From positions 1 through 64,000 of the forward strand of contig VCJN01002361.1 of assembly GCA_006384855.1 (NCBI GenBank): a DNA stretch of 64,000 bases, given 5' to 3'. Numbering within the stretch: position 1 is the stretch's first letter; each line of letters begins with the position of its first letter. A model generated the notes under the pieces. That model saw nothing but the letters and a program-made list of their open reading frames with translations. It was not told the DNA's origin and made no database searches. Of the stretch, positions 12,866 through 23,595 are shown piece by piece. The position numbers and the translations under genes are program-made. The DNA comes from Tetraselmis striata. Lineage: Eukaryota; Chlorophyta; Chlorodendrophyceae; Chlorodendrales; Chlorodendraceae.

Positions 12866-14080
12866 AATATATTATACTTGTCCCACGAGCGGCGGAGGGT
12901 GCTATTACGCGCGTACTAAAAAGATACTTACTGCGCATGGATCAAAGGGGCATCCGAAAGGTTGCCCCATGCATCCTACCAGCTCTCAGTATATATGTGC
13001 TGCATGACTCCCATATGCTGAAGTTTATGGGCATTGGTAAGGGTCCGCATGTACCCGTACCGCTCCGATATCGGCATACCAACAAAATCATTTCTCGATA
13101 TCTGTTTATTTTCAGCACCTGTGATTTCATATACACCTACAAGACAGCCACCACAGCTGTGCCTTACCTGACCATATCCGGTAGAAACATGTGTCCATAC
13201 TACGTGTACTTTGATGCCCCAAAATCGATAACTTTTCCTAGGGTGGCACCACTGCGGTGTTGCATGATGAGTGGGGGGGAATGTGCGTGAAATCCTTACA
13301 TGGCACACCGATGCCAAGTGCATGTGCGCTAGAGTTAAAATGGCCGTTCTACTTGGGTGCAGCCCACCCCAGCGCCTTCAAATGTCTTGCACTGTATGTG
13401 AACGGCAAAGCAATTTCGGCCCATTTAACCGTAGTCGGATTAGCCTCCGGGCCTCGCAAACCTTGCCGATGCTTGTCGATCAGCACGACTACGGCGGCTG
13501 ACATGCTGGTGGCCCACTAACTCGCCATCGCACGCTGCCATGTTATATTCTCGTCATATGCGGTACGTGGGCGCTCAGAGCCACCACATTGCACGAGCGT
13601 CGGCCCATTCGCCAGCCTCATCCCGCGCCCCACGCCCGCCCGATGCGCTCAGTCGCGCCTACCTGCTGCGCAAGTAGGTTGGCTGGCCTCGGCACCGCGC
13701 TGGTAATTTGCGGCGCCCATAAGCGCGCGGCGCCCCGCCGGTGACCCATCGCCTTGCGCATCAATAAAGGGAAGGCACGCATCGGGCAGGCCACGCCGGT
13801 AGGAGGTTGTGCGGGTGGCGCCGCAGCGGTGGCGGGTGCTGGGCTGGACTTGGGCCCGAGGCGGGAATGCGACCCACTCACCCGTCGTTCTCCCCAACTA
13901 CCTACCCCAACATACCATCGTTGCACTCGCCGTCACGCAGGGCTCAGCACCTGTGCGCCGCTGCTGTTTCGTCCAGCCACCGCCCATACATCGAGTGAAT
14001 TTACTCATATACACACACGCGTCTATGACTATACGGATACGCGTCACCTCGCTCTTTCCTTCTACTACTCTGCGGCTCTC
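12866..14080. other. Intergenic, no gene recognised
   Basis: Several open frames of 60-120 codons (for example 12937-13290 and 13257-13520, plus) lack any motif I recognise and overlap one another. The sequence looks like decayed repeats. Confidence 0.35.
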
Positions 14081-14082
14081 TC

Positions 14083-14291
14083 CCCCTCCCTCTCTGTCTC
14101 TTTCCCTCTCTCCCTTTAACTGTCTCTGTCCATCTCTTTGTCTCTCTGTCGCTCGCCCCCCCCCCCCCTCTCTCTCTCCGTCTCTATCCATCTCTACGTC
14201 TCTCTCTCCATCTCTCTCTATCTCTCTGTCGATATCTCTCTTTGTATCTCTGTCTCTCTCGTCTCTGTCTGTCTCTCTCTCTCTGTCTCGC
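14083..14291 (+). repeat. Imperfect (TC)n microsatellite with C tract
   Basis: About 200 bp of CTCT/TCTCTG/TCTCCA repeats, including a run of C at about 14157-14167. The Ser/Leu-rich and Arg/Glu/Asp-rich open frames on either strand are products of this tract. Confidence 0.93.
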
Positions 14292-15060
14292 ATTGTAACT
14301 GCATCCTGGCGCCTGTGTGTGTGGTGTCACCCCATTGCAGGTCATTGTTGTATCCCGCTTGGCCATGTCAGGGCAGCTCCACGCTCGATGGCTGGGCAAG
14401 ACGCCGACATGCGTCCAGGAGGTCTTGGGCGGGTCCGGGGCCGGGCCGTACGCATCCTTTGGCGAGGCGTCCTCCGCGCTCCACGCTTCCATGCATCAAC
14501 CGGATCGCTCATCGCCGCTTCCATCAGCGTTCGTGTGTTAATCCGCACGTGCCTCGATGTAAGGGTAGAGGACCCTCTTGCCCGTCTCTGTGCCGGGTTC
14601 GAGCAGGTTCCGTCGCCGGTGGGGGTGAGGGCAGTGGGGCGCAGCGCGGCTGGCATTGCCATTGGCGGGCGCGCGTCGGGGAACGCAATTGTGACCCACC
14701 CGACATTCGTTCCTACGACCGTACCCTTCATAAATTTGCTAGATATGATTAAGCGTGTTTAAATGCCTTTATCTACAGTTAGAATCTCCACTCTCATTGC
14801 TTGGTCGTTGGGTTGGCCACATCCAGCCAAGCGCTTCTGCTATGATAAAACACACCGCTTCCCGCGGTAACCCGTACTGTAGTGCAAAAACTGCCCGAAT
14901 ACGTTAAATCCAAAATGCCGTTTTCCGCCCACGCAGCTGCACGCGTGCAAGTGCGGCACAACGCCATGTACATGCCAACCCACTCGTCACCCTGCCACAT
15001 TCTCAGGCACAGACACTCACCGCCCCGCAACCAACCGAAGCACCGCGCCCCCCCCCCCCC
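14292..15060. other. Intergenic, no gene recognised
   Basis: No conserved motif in any frame. A C tract (15050-15062) closes the stretch. Confidence 0.35.
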
Positions 15061-15078
15061 CCTCCCCCCGGGGGGCGC

Positions 15079-16165
15079 AATGGACCCAAAACGGGACTTT
15101 CGGCTGCCCAGCGCGGCTGCTCTGGCCTCAGAGGCCAAGCAGTTCGGCATCTCCGTGGCCACCCTCAAGACCCTGTACAGTGCGCGCACGCCCACCCACC
15201 CACATCCCTCAACTTCGCACCTATGCCGCTGCTTAACTCCGCCTAGGAAAAGTGTCTTTAACGGTTAGCGATAGGAGACCTAGCCACGTGTATTAGGCAA
15301 CTTTCTGCCTTGTGGATTTTCTCCTAGTGTGTGTTTTACAGTCCCCTAGTCTGGTTTTCGTGGATGGGTATTTCTGTGGCAATGCGCGAGTGGGAGGATG
15401 GCATCGGCGGGGGCGTGGCACCCACCCGCAGCCAACCCGGCCGCGCAGCCCGGACTGAACCCCGCTACCCGAACCACGACGGCACCAGGTTCCTAGACCT
15501 CTCCTCGGATGAGGACTAGGGCGTGGGGGGTAGTGGGTCGAAGTGGGAGTACGAGGGGAGCGACGAGGAGGACGATTTGGAGCCGTCCCCAACTGCCGGG
15601 CCGCCCCGGAGGGTCTCGTCAAGCACGGCACCGTCGAACGCGGTGCCGCTTACTGCTTGCCCTGCCTCGCTCGCCGAGGCGGAGGCCTTCAACATCACGG
15701 ACGTCGATGGCGGGCAGCCCACCGTCCTGCTCTACAAGTGTGCGCCGCAACGTGCCTGTGCGATGGCGGTGGGGTTGGGTGGTTGATAATTACAATTAAC
15801 TAGAAATGCCAGTCGTACTCGCTACATGCCATTCTAACTTTTCTGTTGCCGCCCCCGGCCCGCCCTTCAAGATACTGGCCGGGACGCTCTGCCGGCCGTG
15901 CAAGCCAGGACGCCGGCAGCCACCCGCGCTCTCCCACCCCAAGGCAGCCATACGGTCGGAAGCCCCGCCCGGCATGCCGATGGGACGGTAGGCAAGTACG
16001 GCGGTATTAGCAACACGGAGTAGTCCCCCAACATGCTTAGGGATGCCGGCATGCTTAAAGATGCCCATGCCCGCCTTGAGGGAAAGCAGCGCAAGAGAGT
16101 GCGTGAGTTAAAGATGCTCGCTGATAGGAAGGCGGCGGCCAGGCGCTATCCGCGCGCTGTAATCT
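15079..16165 (+). pseudogene. Remnant of an acidic/coiled-coil protein (unknown, probably element-derived)
   Basis: Disconnected plus-strand segments read as one decayed protein. They are MDPKRDFRLPSAAALASEAKQF (from 15079), an acidic SDEEDDLEPSPTA region (15520-15780) preceded by LDLSSDED and an in-frame TAG, and a charged helical stretch with GKQRKRVRELKMLADRKAAARR (about 16030-16150). Stops and phase changes separate them. No family is recognised. It may be an ORF1/gag-like part of a retroelement such as the LINE-like relics on either side. Confidence 0.3.
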
Positions 16166-16285
16166 TTTCACTACGTATCTTAAACTTTGGATCGCAATTG
16201 TCATGAAAAAATCTATTACAATGCTTCTATGGGGGGGAAGGGCTGCGGTGCTGTGGCTCCCGTGGGCGCAGCCCGCTTGGTGCCC

Positions 16286-16311
16286 GGGGGGGGGGGGGGG
16301 GGGGGGGGGGG
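16286..16311 (+). repeat. Homopolymer G26
   Basis: Uninterrupted run of 26 G. Confidence 0.95.
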
Positions 16312-16599
16312 CGCTCCACGTGGGCGTAGCGCGCTTCTTGCCATGTGGGCCACGCTTCGGTCGCTCTGGTGTGGGCGGCTCATGTTGGCGGCTTTCATGA
16401 ATTTTCATGTGGCCCCTACCCTAAACTCTGGGTGCTTATCAACGCCCCTCCGGTAGGCAGTCTTTGTGACCAAGTGATGAGCGTGCTCATACCCTGACAA
16501 TTGCAGTTCAGCAGGTCGCCATACTAGCTTATATAATCAGGGATATGGCACTGTAGAATGTGGCAGTACACGGTGCGTGGCAGCGCCATTCTCACCTGC

Positions 16600-17566
16600 A
16601 TCATTGACAAATGCATGCACGACTTTCTCTGCCACCTGCTTGACATGTTGTGTGCGAGCCTGCCTCCTGCATGTGCAAAGGTGGCAACTGGGCGGTGCCA
16701 GGTGCGCCCGCTGGGTCCACGGGGGCTCCAACATCAGCTCCCATAGCGGGCTTGCAGATTTCCAAGGAGGTCTGCGCCTTCACATCATCGGAGGCGCTTA
16801 CCGTTGGGTAAGTCAGGCCCGCCGTGATGCGGAGGTTGATGTGCAGGAGATCATGTATCTTATGCTTGGCTTAGATGTGTAGCAATGGGGGCTTGAGGTA
16901 CCTGCAATGTGCATATAGTTGTACACAATCAGCAACATAGTATTACCAATCAGCATGAAACATATTAATACATATGCAAACGCTGCAAAACAATTCGAGA
17001 CAACATACCTCTCCGCAGCATGCAGCCTTGCAAAATCCCCCAGTTCGTTCTTGATCTTCTTTGGGGGGGACATCGCGGATCATCTTCTTGCAGCACGGGC
17101 ACGTGTATGCGTTGTCCAAGATGCCCTTTACAAAACTGTGAGACGCGCATGCCGGCTAGCTCCTTGTCCTTGTTTTGTACCGCCCGGGCTGGCTGCTCGG
17201 CGCGCTGCACCGCTCGCCCTCACAGAGGTGCATCACCTCAGCCTGCAGTTCAGCCAGTTGTTCCTCCACGCTCCGCCGTGCGAGCTGTTGCTCCTGTGCA
17301 GTTGATTGGGCGGCAACATCTCCAGATGCGACTCCAACGAGGCGACCGCGCCATCGCGCCCGGCGTGCGGGCGGGCAGCGTAGCGCCGTAGCCCACGCGC
17401 AGCGCTGACGAAGCGCCCAGCGCGCCGCGTTCGAGGCCTCGTCCTTGCCTTGGCGGGCTAGGCCGTCGACAACAATAGCTAGTGGCTTTGTTACTCGCGT
17501 TTTGCGGGCGACGGGCGGGCGGGTAGTAGCCTCATATGCCGCGTCCGCGGGCGATTCGGACCCCAT
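16600..17566 (-). other. Possible decayed gene with coiled coil and CxxC motif
   Basis: Read on the minus strand, 17566-17200 encodes a basic segment followed by a heptad-like helix (AAQSTAQEQQLARRSVEEQLAELQAEVMHL). In another phase, 17130-17000 gives a Cys-rich stretch (ILDNAYTCPCCKKMIRD) and LGDFARLHAAER followed by a GT donor-like site. A further piece near 16600-16860 (TSLEICKPAMG, GAPGTAQLPPL) could be downstream exons. Phases do not join cleanly, so it is a pseudogene, a gene with introns I cannot place, or coincidence. No family is assigned. Confidence 0.25.
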
Positions 17567-18276
17567 ACAACACCATCGCGGTCAAACCATGTACGTACGA
17601 GTGCCCCCCCCCCCCCCCCCCCTTCCCCCCGCCCCATGGGCCTCTTGCCAGTCTCTTGGACTGACCGACGACCGACCTGGTGGTCGGCTCGTTGTGTGTG
17701 TGGGCCATGTGGCAGGGATGGCATGGCACCACCGCCCGCGGCTGTGCCTGACGCCTTTGTATTGTCCGTGGTGTATTCGGAATCCGAACTACGGTACGGG
17801 TTACCGCGGGAAGCGGTGTGAACCTCAAATCATCCGACGCCCGCGTGAAATTCATTTCCGCTGTCTTTATCACGTTGTCGGTATGTGGCGAACAGTAATG
17901 CAGCTCCCGCCCGTTACGTTTGCACTCCCGCGACTACTCGCGAGCAGTCGCGGAGTAATCGCGCTTACTGCCGCGCTTTTGTGACTTTATAGAATATCGC
18001 AAAGTACTGTTGCATTCGTACCATTCCCGCCGTACCTTATCGTGATGCCTCGCGACTATTGGTGCCCTATAGTGATGACTCGCGATTACTCGTGGCGCTA
18101 CTCGTCTCGCTATTCTCTAGTGCTCAGTGCAAAACATCGCTGCCGTACACATGCATCCGGCCTGAAATAAAGTACTGCGGCGCTTACCGTTAAGCGGGTG
18201 TAAAGTTTGCTACATATACATGCGCTTACTCGCGCTTAATATTTGGTAAGCGCGGTTAAGCAAATAAACCACGTTT
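17567..18276. other. Intergenic, repeat-like
   Basis: Contains a C tract (about 17586-17602) and many short GACTCGCGATTACTCG-like motifs (17930-18120). No gene recognised. Confidence 0.35.
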
Positions 18277-18735
18277 CGACGAGTGAAGTACAACAAGACT
18301 CCGCAGCGGTAGTGGCCTTTCCGGTGCCCCCTTCGTGACCTGGCGCTACCCCTTCTTCGTCAATCTACCTCTCTCTCCGTACGCTCATCACTGGCCGAAA
18401 CCAGACTCAACTTTGAAACGATCTAAACTCGATTATGGGGTTTCCTCCTTTCCTAACCGCTTTTCCGGCCACCGTTTGCTGCTAAGTGGCACGGGTTACT
18501 AGTTCACCCGTCGTTGCGCTCTTTTGGGCACATCACGAGTAGACATAAAAATAGCCGTAACAGCTGAGCCTGCGATATTCCACTTTTGCCGCGTTCTACG
18601 CAGCGCCATCCCTTCCTGACTCCGTTTTTCCTCCACGTTTTCACTTCACCTTCCCGCCAATTTCGGCTCTTGTCTGTGTGAAGCAACCTGCGCCACTTTT
18701 TGGGCAAAACCGGACTCAAATTCGAAACCCGGCTG
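18277..18735 (+). mobile_element. Solo 3' end of a DIRS-like element (same family as the 50.2-59.7 kb element)
   Basis: On the plus strand this segment is collinear with the minus-strand 3' end of the element at 50176-50650. It starts with the last codons of the recombinase frame (VQQDS…FPVP then TGA at about 18338). It continues through CCAGACTCAACTTTGAAAC, the repeat beginning GATCTAAACTCGATTATGGGGTTTCC, and CCAATTTCGGCTCTTG, and ends at GGCAAAACCGGACTCAAATTCGAAAC. It is clearly diverged from that copy. The rest of the element upstream is missing. Confidence 0.8.
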
Positions 18736-18839
18736 CACTGCATTTTATATATACTCGTACACGCCGCGGCCACCCTCTTGTCGGACGAGTGCTGCACTCT
18801 CAAGCGCACCGCCACTCACTACCAGTAATCGCCAGTAGT

Positions 18840-20430
18840 ATATGCATCACAAGGCGGGGTATCGGCTCCGCAATTGCCTCCAGTCCGAGGTGGAGGCCTT
18901 TGCGGAGGCGGTGGATGCCACCGTCCTCGCGGCGGTCGAGCGGGTGCTGGGGTCTCTTTTGATCCCTCCACGTACGGCACCGACACCAATCCGGTGGTCA
19001 CCGACTTCCTGGCGGAGCTTTTGCACGACCCCGACCCCATGGCAGCAGAGGTGGCTACCTTGAGCGACGATGCAGTGGCCAGGGCGCGCAGCATGCTTCA
19101 TCTTCCCACTCGGTTGAAGGGCGCTGGCACCCGCCGCATGGCTACCGTTCGCGACGCCGCCTTTTAGTATCGGCTGCATGAATGACATCCTGCTCCCAAG
19201 GGTCCTAACAAGGAACTCCAACACCAACACCCCAACCCTTGGTTTCTTTGACGCAGCTTGGGTCCGTACTTGGCCGAGGCAGCTTCAACGCAACTTATTC
19301 CGCCCGTCGGTATGACCACTTCCTCAACGATGCTCGTGCGTCGGGCAGCTACGCCACGGCGGTGCGCGAGGCGTGGGGCCGCCTCCAAGCGGCTACTGCT
19401 GGCCACCTCAGGGACGCAGATGCGCGTGAGATGGAGCGGGAAGCGGAGGCTGCGTCGGGCTCGCAAAAGGAGCTGACGGCATTTCTAGACCATGCCAACA
19501 ACTCTCGGCTTCGAAATGAGGTGTGCAATCTCCCTGCCAGATGTAGAGAACGAATCTTGTTCAACCAGCTCGATGCGGCGTCGGGAATGTGGACTGTGGC
19601 CATCCCACCGCGCGGACGGTCTTGACTCCGCATGAGCTGCGGGAGATCGTTGCCGGGTACTTCTTTCTGCCTAGCCCTTGCTTGGCCCCGGTGGTTGGGA
19701 GCCAGATCATTTTGCCCTCGACAAAGCACAACCACAAGCACTGTTGACCTATACTGCGACGTGCGCATGAACCTCCCGGCACCGTACGTGAGACGCCCAC
19801 TGGCGTGTACAACACGACGCTTGATGCTATCGCAAACGCCTTCCGCGATCAATGTGTTCACGACCTGGGTATCGCTGTACGCCGGGAGGTGGATGACTTG
19901 TTCCAACAAGCAGTGCCTCTCGGCAACACCGTACCCAGGGATGAACTCAAGGACCTAGTGCCGGACTCAGAGCTCTCCCTTCCGGCGTTCAACGTCGTGA
20001 CCGGGAGCTATGATCCCCGGAGCTTGAAACCCACGTTGCTTGAGTTCAAGACTATGCGGTACGGGGTCAAGTACACTGCAGTGCCCCAGGCCACAGCTGT
20101 GGATCGGTTTGAGCGCTCCTTGTTGGAAACCGACATGCAACGGGGGTTGGCAGCGCGAGATGCGGCGTGGCACAACACGGAGCCCGGACAGAAGGGTCCT
20201 CTTCGAGACATCCTTCATATGTCGGAGTACACGGGCATGGTCTTCGGCACCGTGGGTGATGAGGTGAGCAAGGGGGTGCGCCGCACAGTGCGCGGTGTCG
20301 CATGCTTGGCTGCGGATCGGGGTGCCCTCTCATCGTGAGGCACTCGGTGCACCACCCGGGCTCATCAAGAGGCCTTACTCGCATGAGATTTCCTCGGGGT
20401 CTTGAGCTTGGTGGCGGCTCGAGAGCGTGC
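18840..20430 (+). pseudogene. LINE-like retroelement relic (RT C-terminal domain region)
   Basis: Successive plus-strand segments in changing frames follow the order of the C-terminal part of algal/oomycete retroelement RT proteins. They are SMLHLPTRLKGAGTRRMATVRDAAF (about 19090-19165), RILFNQLDAASGMWTVAIP (about 19545-19610), then 19805-20338 with LLEFKTMRYGVKY, AVDRFERSLLETDMQRGLAARDAAWH and GMVFGTVGDEVSKGVRR. The RT palm (YxDD) is absent, so this is a 5'-truncated and frameshifted copy, as expected for LINE insertion. The 534-nt frame 19805-20338 is still open. Confidence 0.6.
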
Positions 20431-20568
20431 GCGTTGCCTCATCCGACGGCGCAGATTCGTCCGCCTTCCCGTTGCCGAAGCTGCACAGCACGTCCGAGAA
20501 TCACCCTCACACACACGTGCACGCGTTGCCCGGACTCTGAACCGTGCGCGCATCACTCATCCATCCAT

Positions 20569-20672
20569 CGGGATGCGGGCCGCTTTTAGGCGGCTTGCTG
20601 TGTTGATATTTTAGTACTGCTTAGCAGTACAGTAGTAGGTGGATTTGTTACTGCCCTTTTTGTAATTCACAC
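20569..20672 (+). repeat. Retroelement 3' tail repeat, copy 1
   Basis: The segment from GGATGCGGGCCGCTTTTAGG to CTTTTTGTAATTCACAC is repeated in inverted orientation at about 23050-23135, with a short internal difference. It follows the LINE-like relic directly and is probably its 3' untranslated tail. Confidence 0.75.
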
Positions 20673-21018
20673 CCAAAGTCGCTACTGCCCACCAACTGCG
20701 CCGCATCTCGGCCGTCAGTTCTTGGCTTATTCGGCGCGGAGATTTCCGGATACAAGGGTTCGCAATAACAACGTTCGCACAACTGCCCTTGTCTACTGGA
20801 ATCCCGCATTTGTTCCCTGCGCAAGTCTGTTCCGTTCCGGCCCGGGACAGTTTTTGTATTACAGGGTACCTGTAGAATTTTTACCAGCCCTTACATTCTC
20901 CGTTCTGTATTCAAGCCACGCAGCAGCGCAGTGACTGTCTCTCTTCTCGCCCCTTCGCCGCCACCCTCGCCGCCACCGACCCATCAATAGGCACGTCCTG
21001 GTCCTGTTGCATTGCAGA
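20673..21018. other. 5' flank of inhibitor gene 1
   Basis: No gene seen. It probably contains the promoter and 5' UTR of the first potato-inhibitor-I gene. Note GGTACC at about 20865. Confidence 0.35.
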
Positions 21019-22371
21019 ATGACCAAGCTGGAGTTTGATCCGGCTGGAGACACGTTTGAGCTGGACATGTCCGCGGAGCACCGGCGCCCGCCAAGCGCAC
21101 AGTGAGTAAGCCCCATGGTTTTCAGATGTTGGGCCTCCGGGAACCCACAAAAATTTAACCGCTGGGGAAGAGCGGGAGGGGCGTGAGGTGCGGGGGCGGG
21201 CGGGGACCAGACTTGCGCTTGAGTGGGTGCACGCTGGATAAGCGCGCAACCCCCCCCCCCCCCCCCCCCCCCCCCTCTCTCTCTCACGCATACAGAACCA
21301 CAGATACCAATTGTTATGTGTTGTAGAGAGAGACTTTGGGGGGGGGGGGGGGGGGGGGGGGGTAGCGAGAGAGCGCGAGGGAGAGGCAGAGGCAGGATTT
21401 ATACCGGGAATGAGTTTCATATCACTACCTACGCTGGCACACAAATATGTACTGATAGTCTCAAAGCTTATCCAACTTTGCCCTACCTATCTACAGCTTG
21501 TGAATATCAGACACACTTTTACTGTCAGCATAAGCATATGGGGCTTGGGGACTCGGCAATCATAAATGAACCCCTGAATGTAGCATGGTCCGATGGTAGG
21601 CCGCTGCTGAAAACACACTTATGTTGTTAGATTTATATTACTGCTGGATATGACTCGATGGAGTGTGCACTTATCCTAATTAGAGACACAGCGTATCTTC
21701 TCCAAGGGGGAGGGGGGGGGTGTTGGGGGGGGGGGGGGGGGGGGGGCATTATGCTCCATGATAGCCCAGCAATGGTGGAGACCTGGCTGAGGCCTGACTG
21801 CGCGATGCTCAGCGATGCCGCTCCAGCATCACCGACACCTGTGATATCTGCGCCAGGCTGACAGTGGGCTTGCGGCCTTTTGGCCTTGCTGCCCCAGACG
21901 GAGCGCCCCGGAACTGCAGGGGGACCTGCTGCTGGGGCAAAAGGCCCAGCGGGCGACCTCCAAGCGCGTGCTGCTGTGTGCGGCGGTCTGCGGTGGCCTG
22001 CTTCTTGTGCTGGCCATCGGCTTCGGTGTCGGTCCGTCCCTCACACACATGCATTTGCGTCTCTGCTCGCTTCTGCTGAATCGCTCAGCACAGCGCTGCC
22101 GCACCTCTTATCTTTCTGATGTTCACGCCCAATCATCCGTTCCGCAGGCTTTGGCACTGCTCCACAGAGCCCCGGGAAGACATCGTGGCCAGAGTGTGTG
22201 GGCTGGACGCCCGAAGCATGCAAGACACTGATCACGAGCCAGAGGCCAGATTTGAAGCTGGCAGTGCTCACTAACGACAGCCCGCGGACCATGGACTTTG
22301 ACACAGAGCGCGTCCGGATCTTATACCAGCGTGAAACGGGCCTCATCACACACACCCCCACCGTGGGCTGA
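21019..22371 (+). CDS. Membrane-anchored potato inhibitor I (MEROPS I13) family protein, copy 1
   Basis: Three exons, phases matching: 21019-21101, 21898-22031 and 22148-22371 (TGA), giving 146 residues. Residues 1-28 are acidic (FELDMSAEHRR). Exon 2 ends in a basic patch (KAQRATSKR) and a single hydrophobic helix (LLCAAVCGGLLLVLAIGFGVG), consistent with a type II signal anchor. Exon 3 is the inhibitor domain: SWPECVGWTPEACK, then SPRTMDF, ERVRI and TPTVG, matching the family's WPELVG, reactive loop, RVR and TPxxG. Aligned to eglin-type inhibitors, the scissile bond is Met-Asp (P1 Met). CysECVG/EAC could form a disulfide. The likely role is blocking serine proteases outside the cell or in the lumen. 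Candidate poly(A) signal TGTAA lies at 22683. Intron 1 holds a C26 and two long G tracts. Gene 2 downstream is a tandem duplicate. Confidence 0.88.
21250..21275 (+). repeat. Homopolymer C26 in inhibitor gene 1 intron 1
   Basis: Run of 26 C followed by CTCTCTCT. Confidence 0.95.
21338..21362 (+). repeat. Homopolymer G25 in inhibitor gene 1 intron 1
   Basis: Run of 25 G only about 60 nt after a C26 run, so the two could pair as a long G/C hairpin in the transcript or single-stranded DNA. Confidence 0.95.
21707..21746 (+). repeat. G-rich tract in inhibitor gene 1 intron 1
   Basis: GGGGGAGGGGGGGG TGTT then about 20 G. This is the third long homopolymer in the same 796-nt intron. Confidence 0.9.
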
Positions 22372-23595
22372 GCCGACCACTGTTGCCGCCACAACCACAG
22401 TGTGGTTGCTTCACCATGATGGTGATTTCCGCAGTCGCGCTGATGCCGTAAGGCCTGGTGCGATTTCTATGTATAGTATGCCAGTGTTATTGCGAACATC
22501 CATTAATATAAACAACGTGATGCCTTTTTCCTGGGTGTCTGCCCAATTAAATGGCATAATTCATGACCATAATGACCATATGTTGGATTATGTGATCATG
22601 CCGTATCTATTCTTCTGTTTGGGTTACCCTGTCCTTGGCAATGAAATTTCCTCCCTTCTTCCGCAGTAGCGGTATACAGCTATGTAAGGGAGGCGACAGC
22701 CGGCTTGGACAACCTTGGCAATCGTGAACAAAGGTGTCTCATCTTTTATGTTACGCTGAGATGGTCATAACATCGCGCGCGGCTGGCGGAGTATGCTACC
22801 GGTACGGGTACCACTAGTACGGTACTGCACCTGGAGTGCTGGCGATGCTTTTTCCCGCCCCCGGGACAGGACTGGCACCAGTGCAACCCTTGCAGCGTCT
22901 CTACGACGGCCTACGGTGCTACCCGCCGCGCCAAAGAATTGCTGCTGCGCTGGACGATGCGCGCGTGGCACTGGTGCGTTCATCGGCGCCGGTTGAAAGT
23001 TGAACGAAAACCGAAAAGCCTGCCGCCCGAAAAGCCGTGCCCCGGATCAGTCTGGTGTGAATTACAAAAAGGGCAGTTCCCCAGAATTAGAAAATCAACA
23101 CAGCAAGCCGCCTAAAAGCGGCCCGCATCCCGCATCAGTCTGGTAGTTTCAGGGGTTTACCCCTGATAGTTCCGATTGCCCAGCAGTCCTATAGCGACCG
23201 ATATTGTAGTATCCGTAGTATTCCGACGATACTGTACGGAACGCTCATGAACGAATCCGCGGTGTCCCTCGTGTGCCTAACAATATTACTACACGGTCGC
23301 AATCGACAAAATCTGTACAGGTATTATGCTACCGCAACGGAAAAACAACGTCTGGCGTCCTGCGCTACCGTACATATTCTTGAGGATTTCCCACCGGTAC
23401 GACCCATACCTGCATGGGTCCCTTCCCTGCCCATTCGTGCCTTGGCAGCGCCGCGCGCCGAGCAGTAGCACACGGACGCTAATCCGCATTACCCCCCCCC
23501 CCCCCCACCCCACCCCTCCTTTCGCGCGCCCCTTCCACCGACCACGCAGCTCGTCCTCCCAGAAGCAATCCCCGAATCCCTGCACGCATTTCGAG
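22372..23595. other. Spacer between the tandem inhibitor genes
   Basis: No gene recognised. It contains TGTAA at 22683-22687, an inverted copy of the LINE-like 3' tail (23050-23135), a perfect 8-bp-stem hairpin TCAGGGGT/ACCCCTGA at 23149-23166, and a C tract at about 23491-23506. Confidence 0.45.
23050..23135 (-). repeat. Retroelement 3' tail repeat, copy 2 (inverted)
   Basis: Reverse complement of the 20569-20672 segment, sharing GGCCGCTTTTAGGCGGCTTG, TGTGTTGAT and CTGCCCTTTTTGTAATTCACAC. Together the two copies bracket inhibitor gene 1 as an inverted pair. Confidence 0.75.

Noticed and set aside
13898-14492. Arg-Glu-Asp-rich protein frames on the minus strand
   Set aside because: Translation of the TC microsatellite at 14083-14291.
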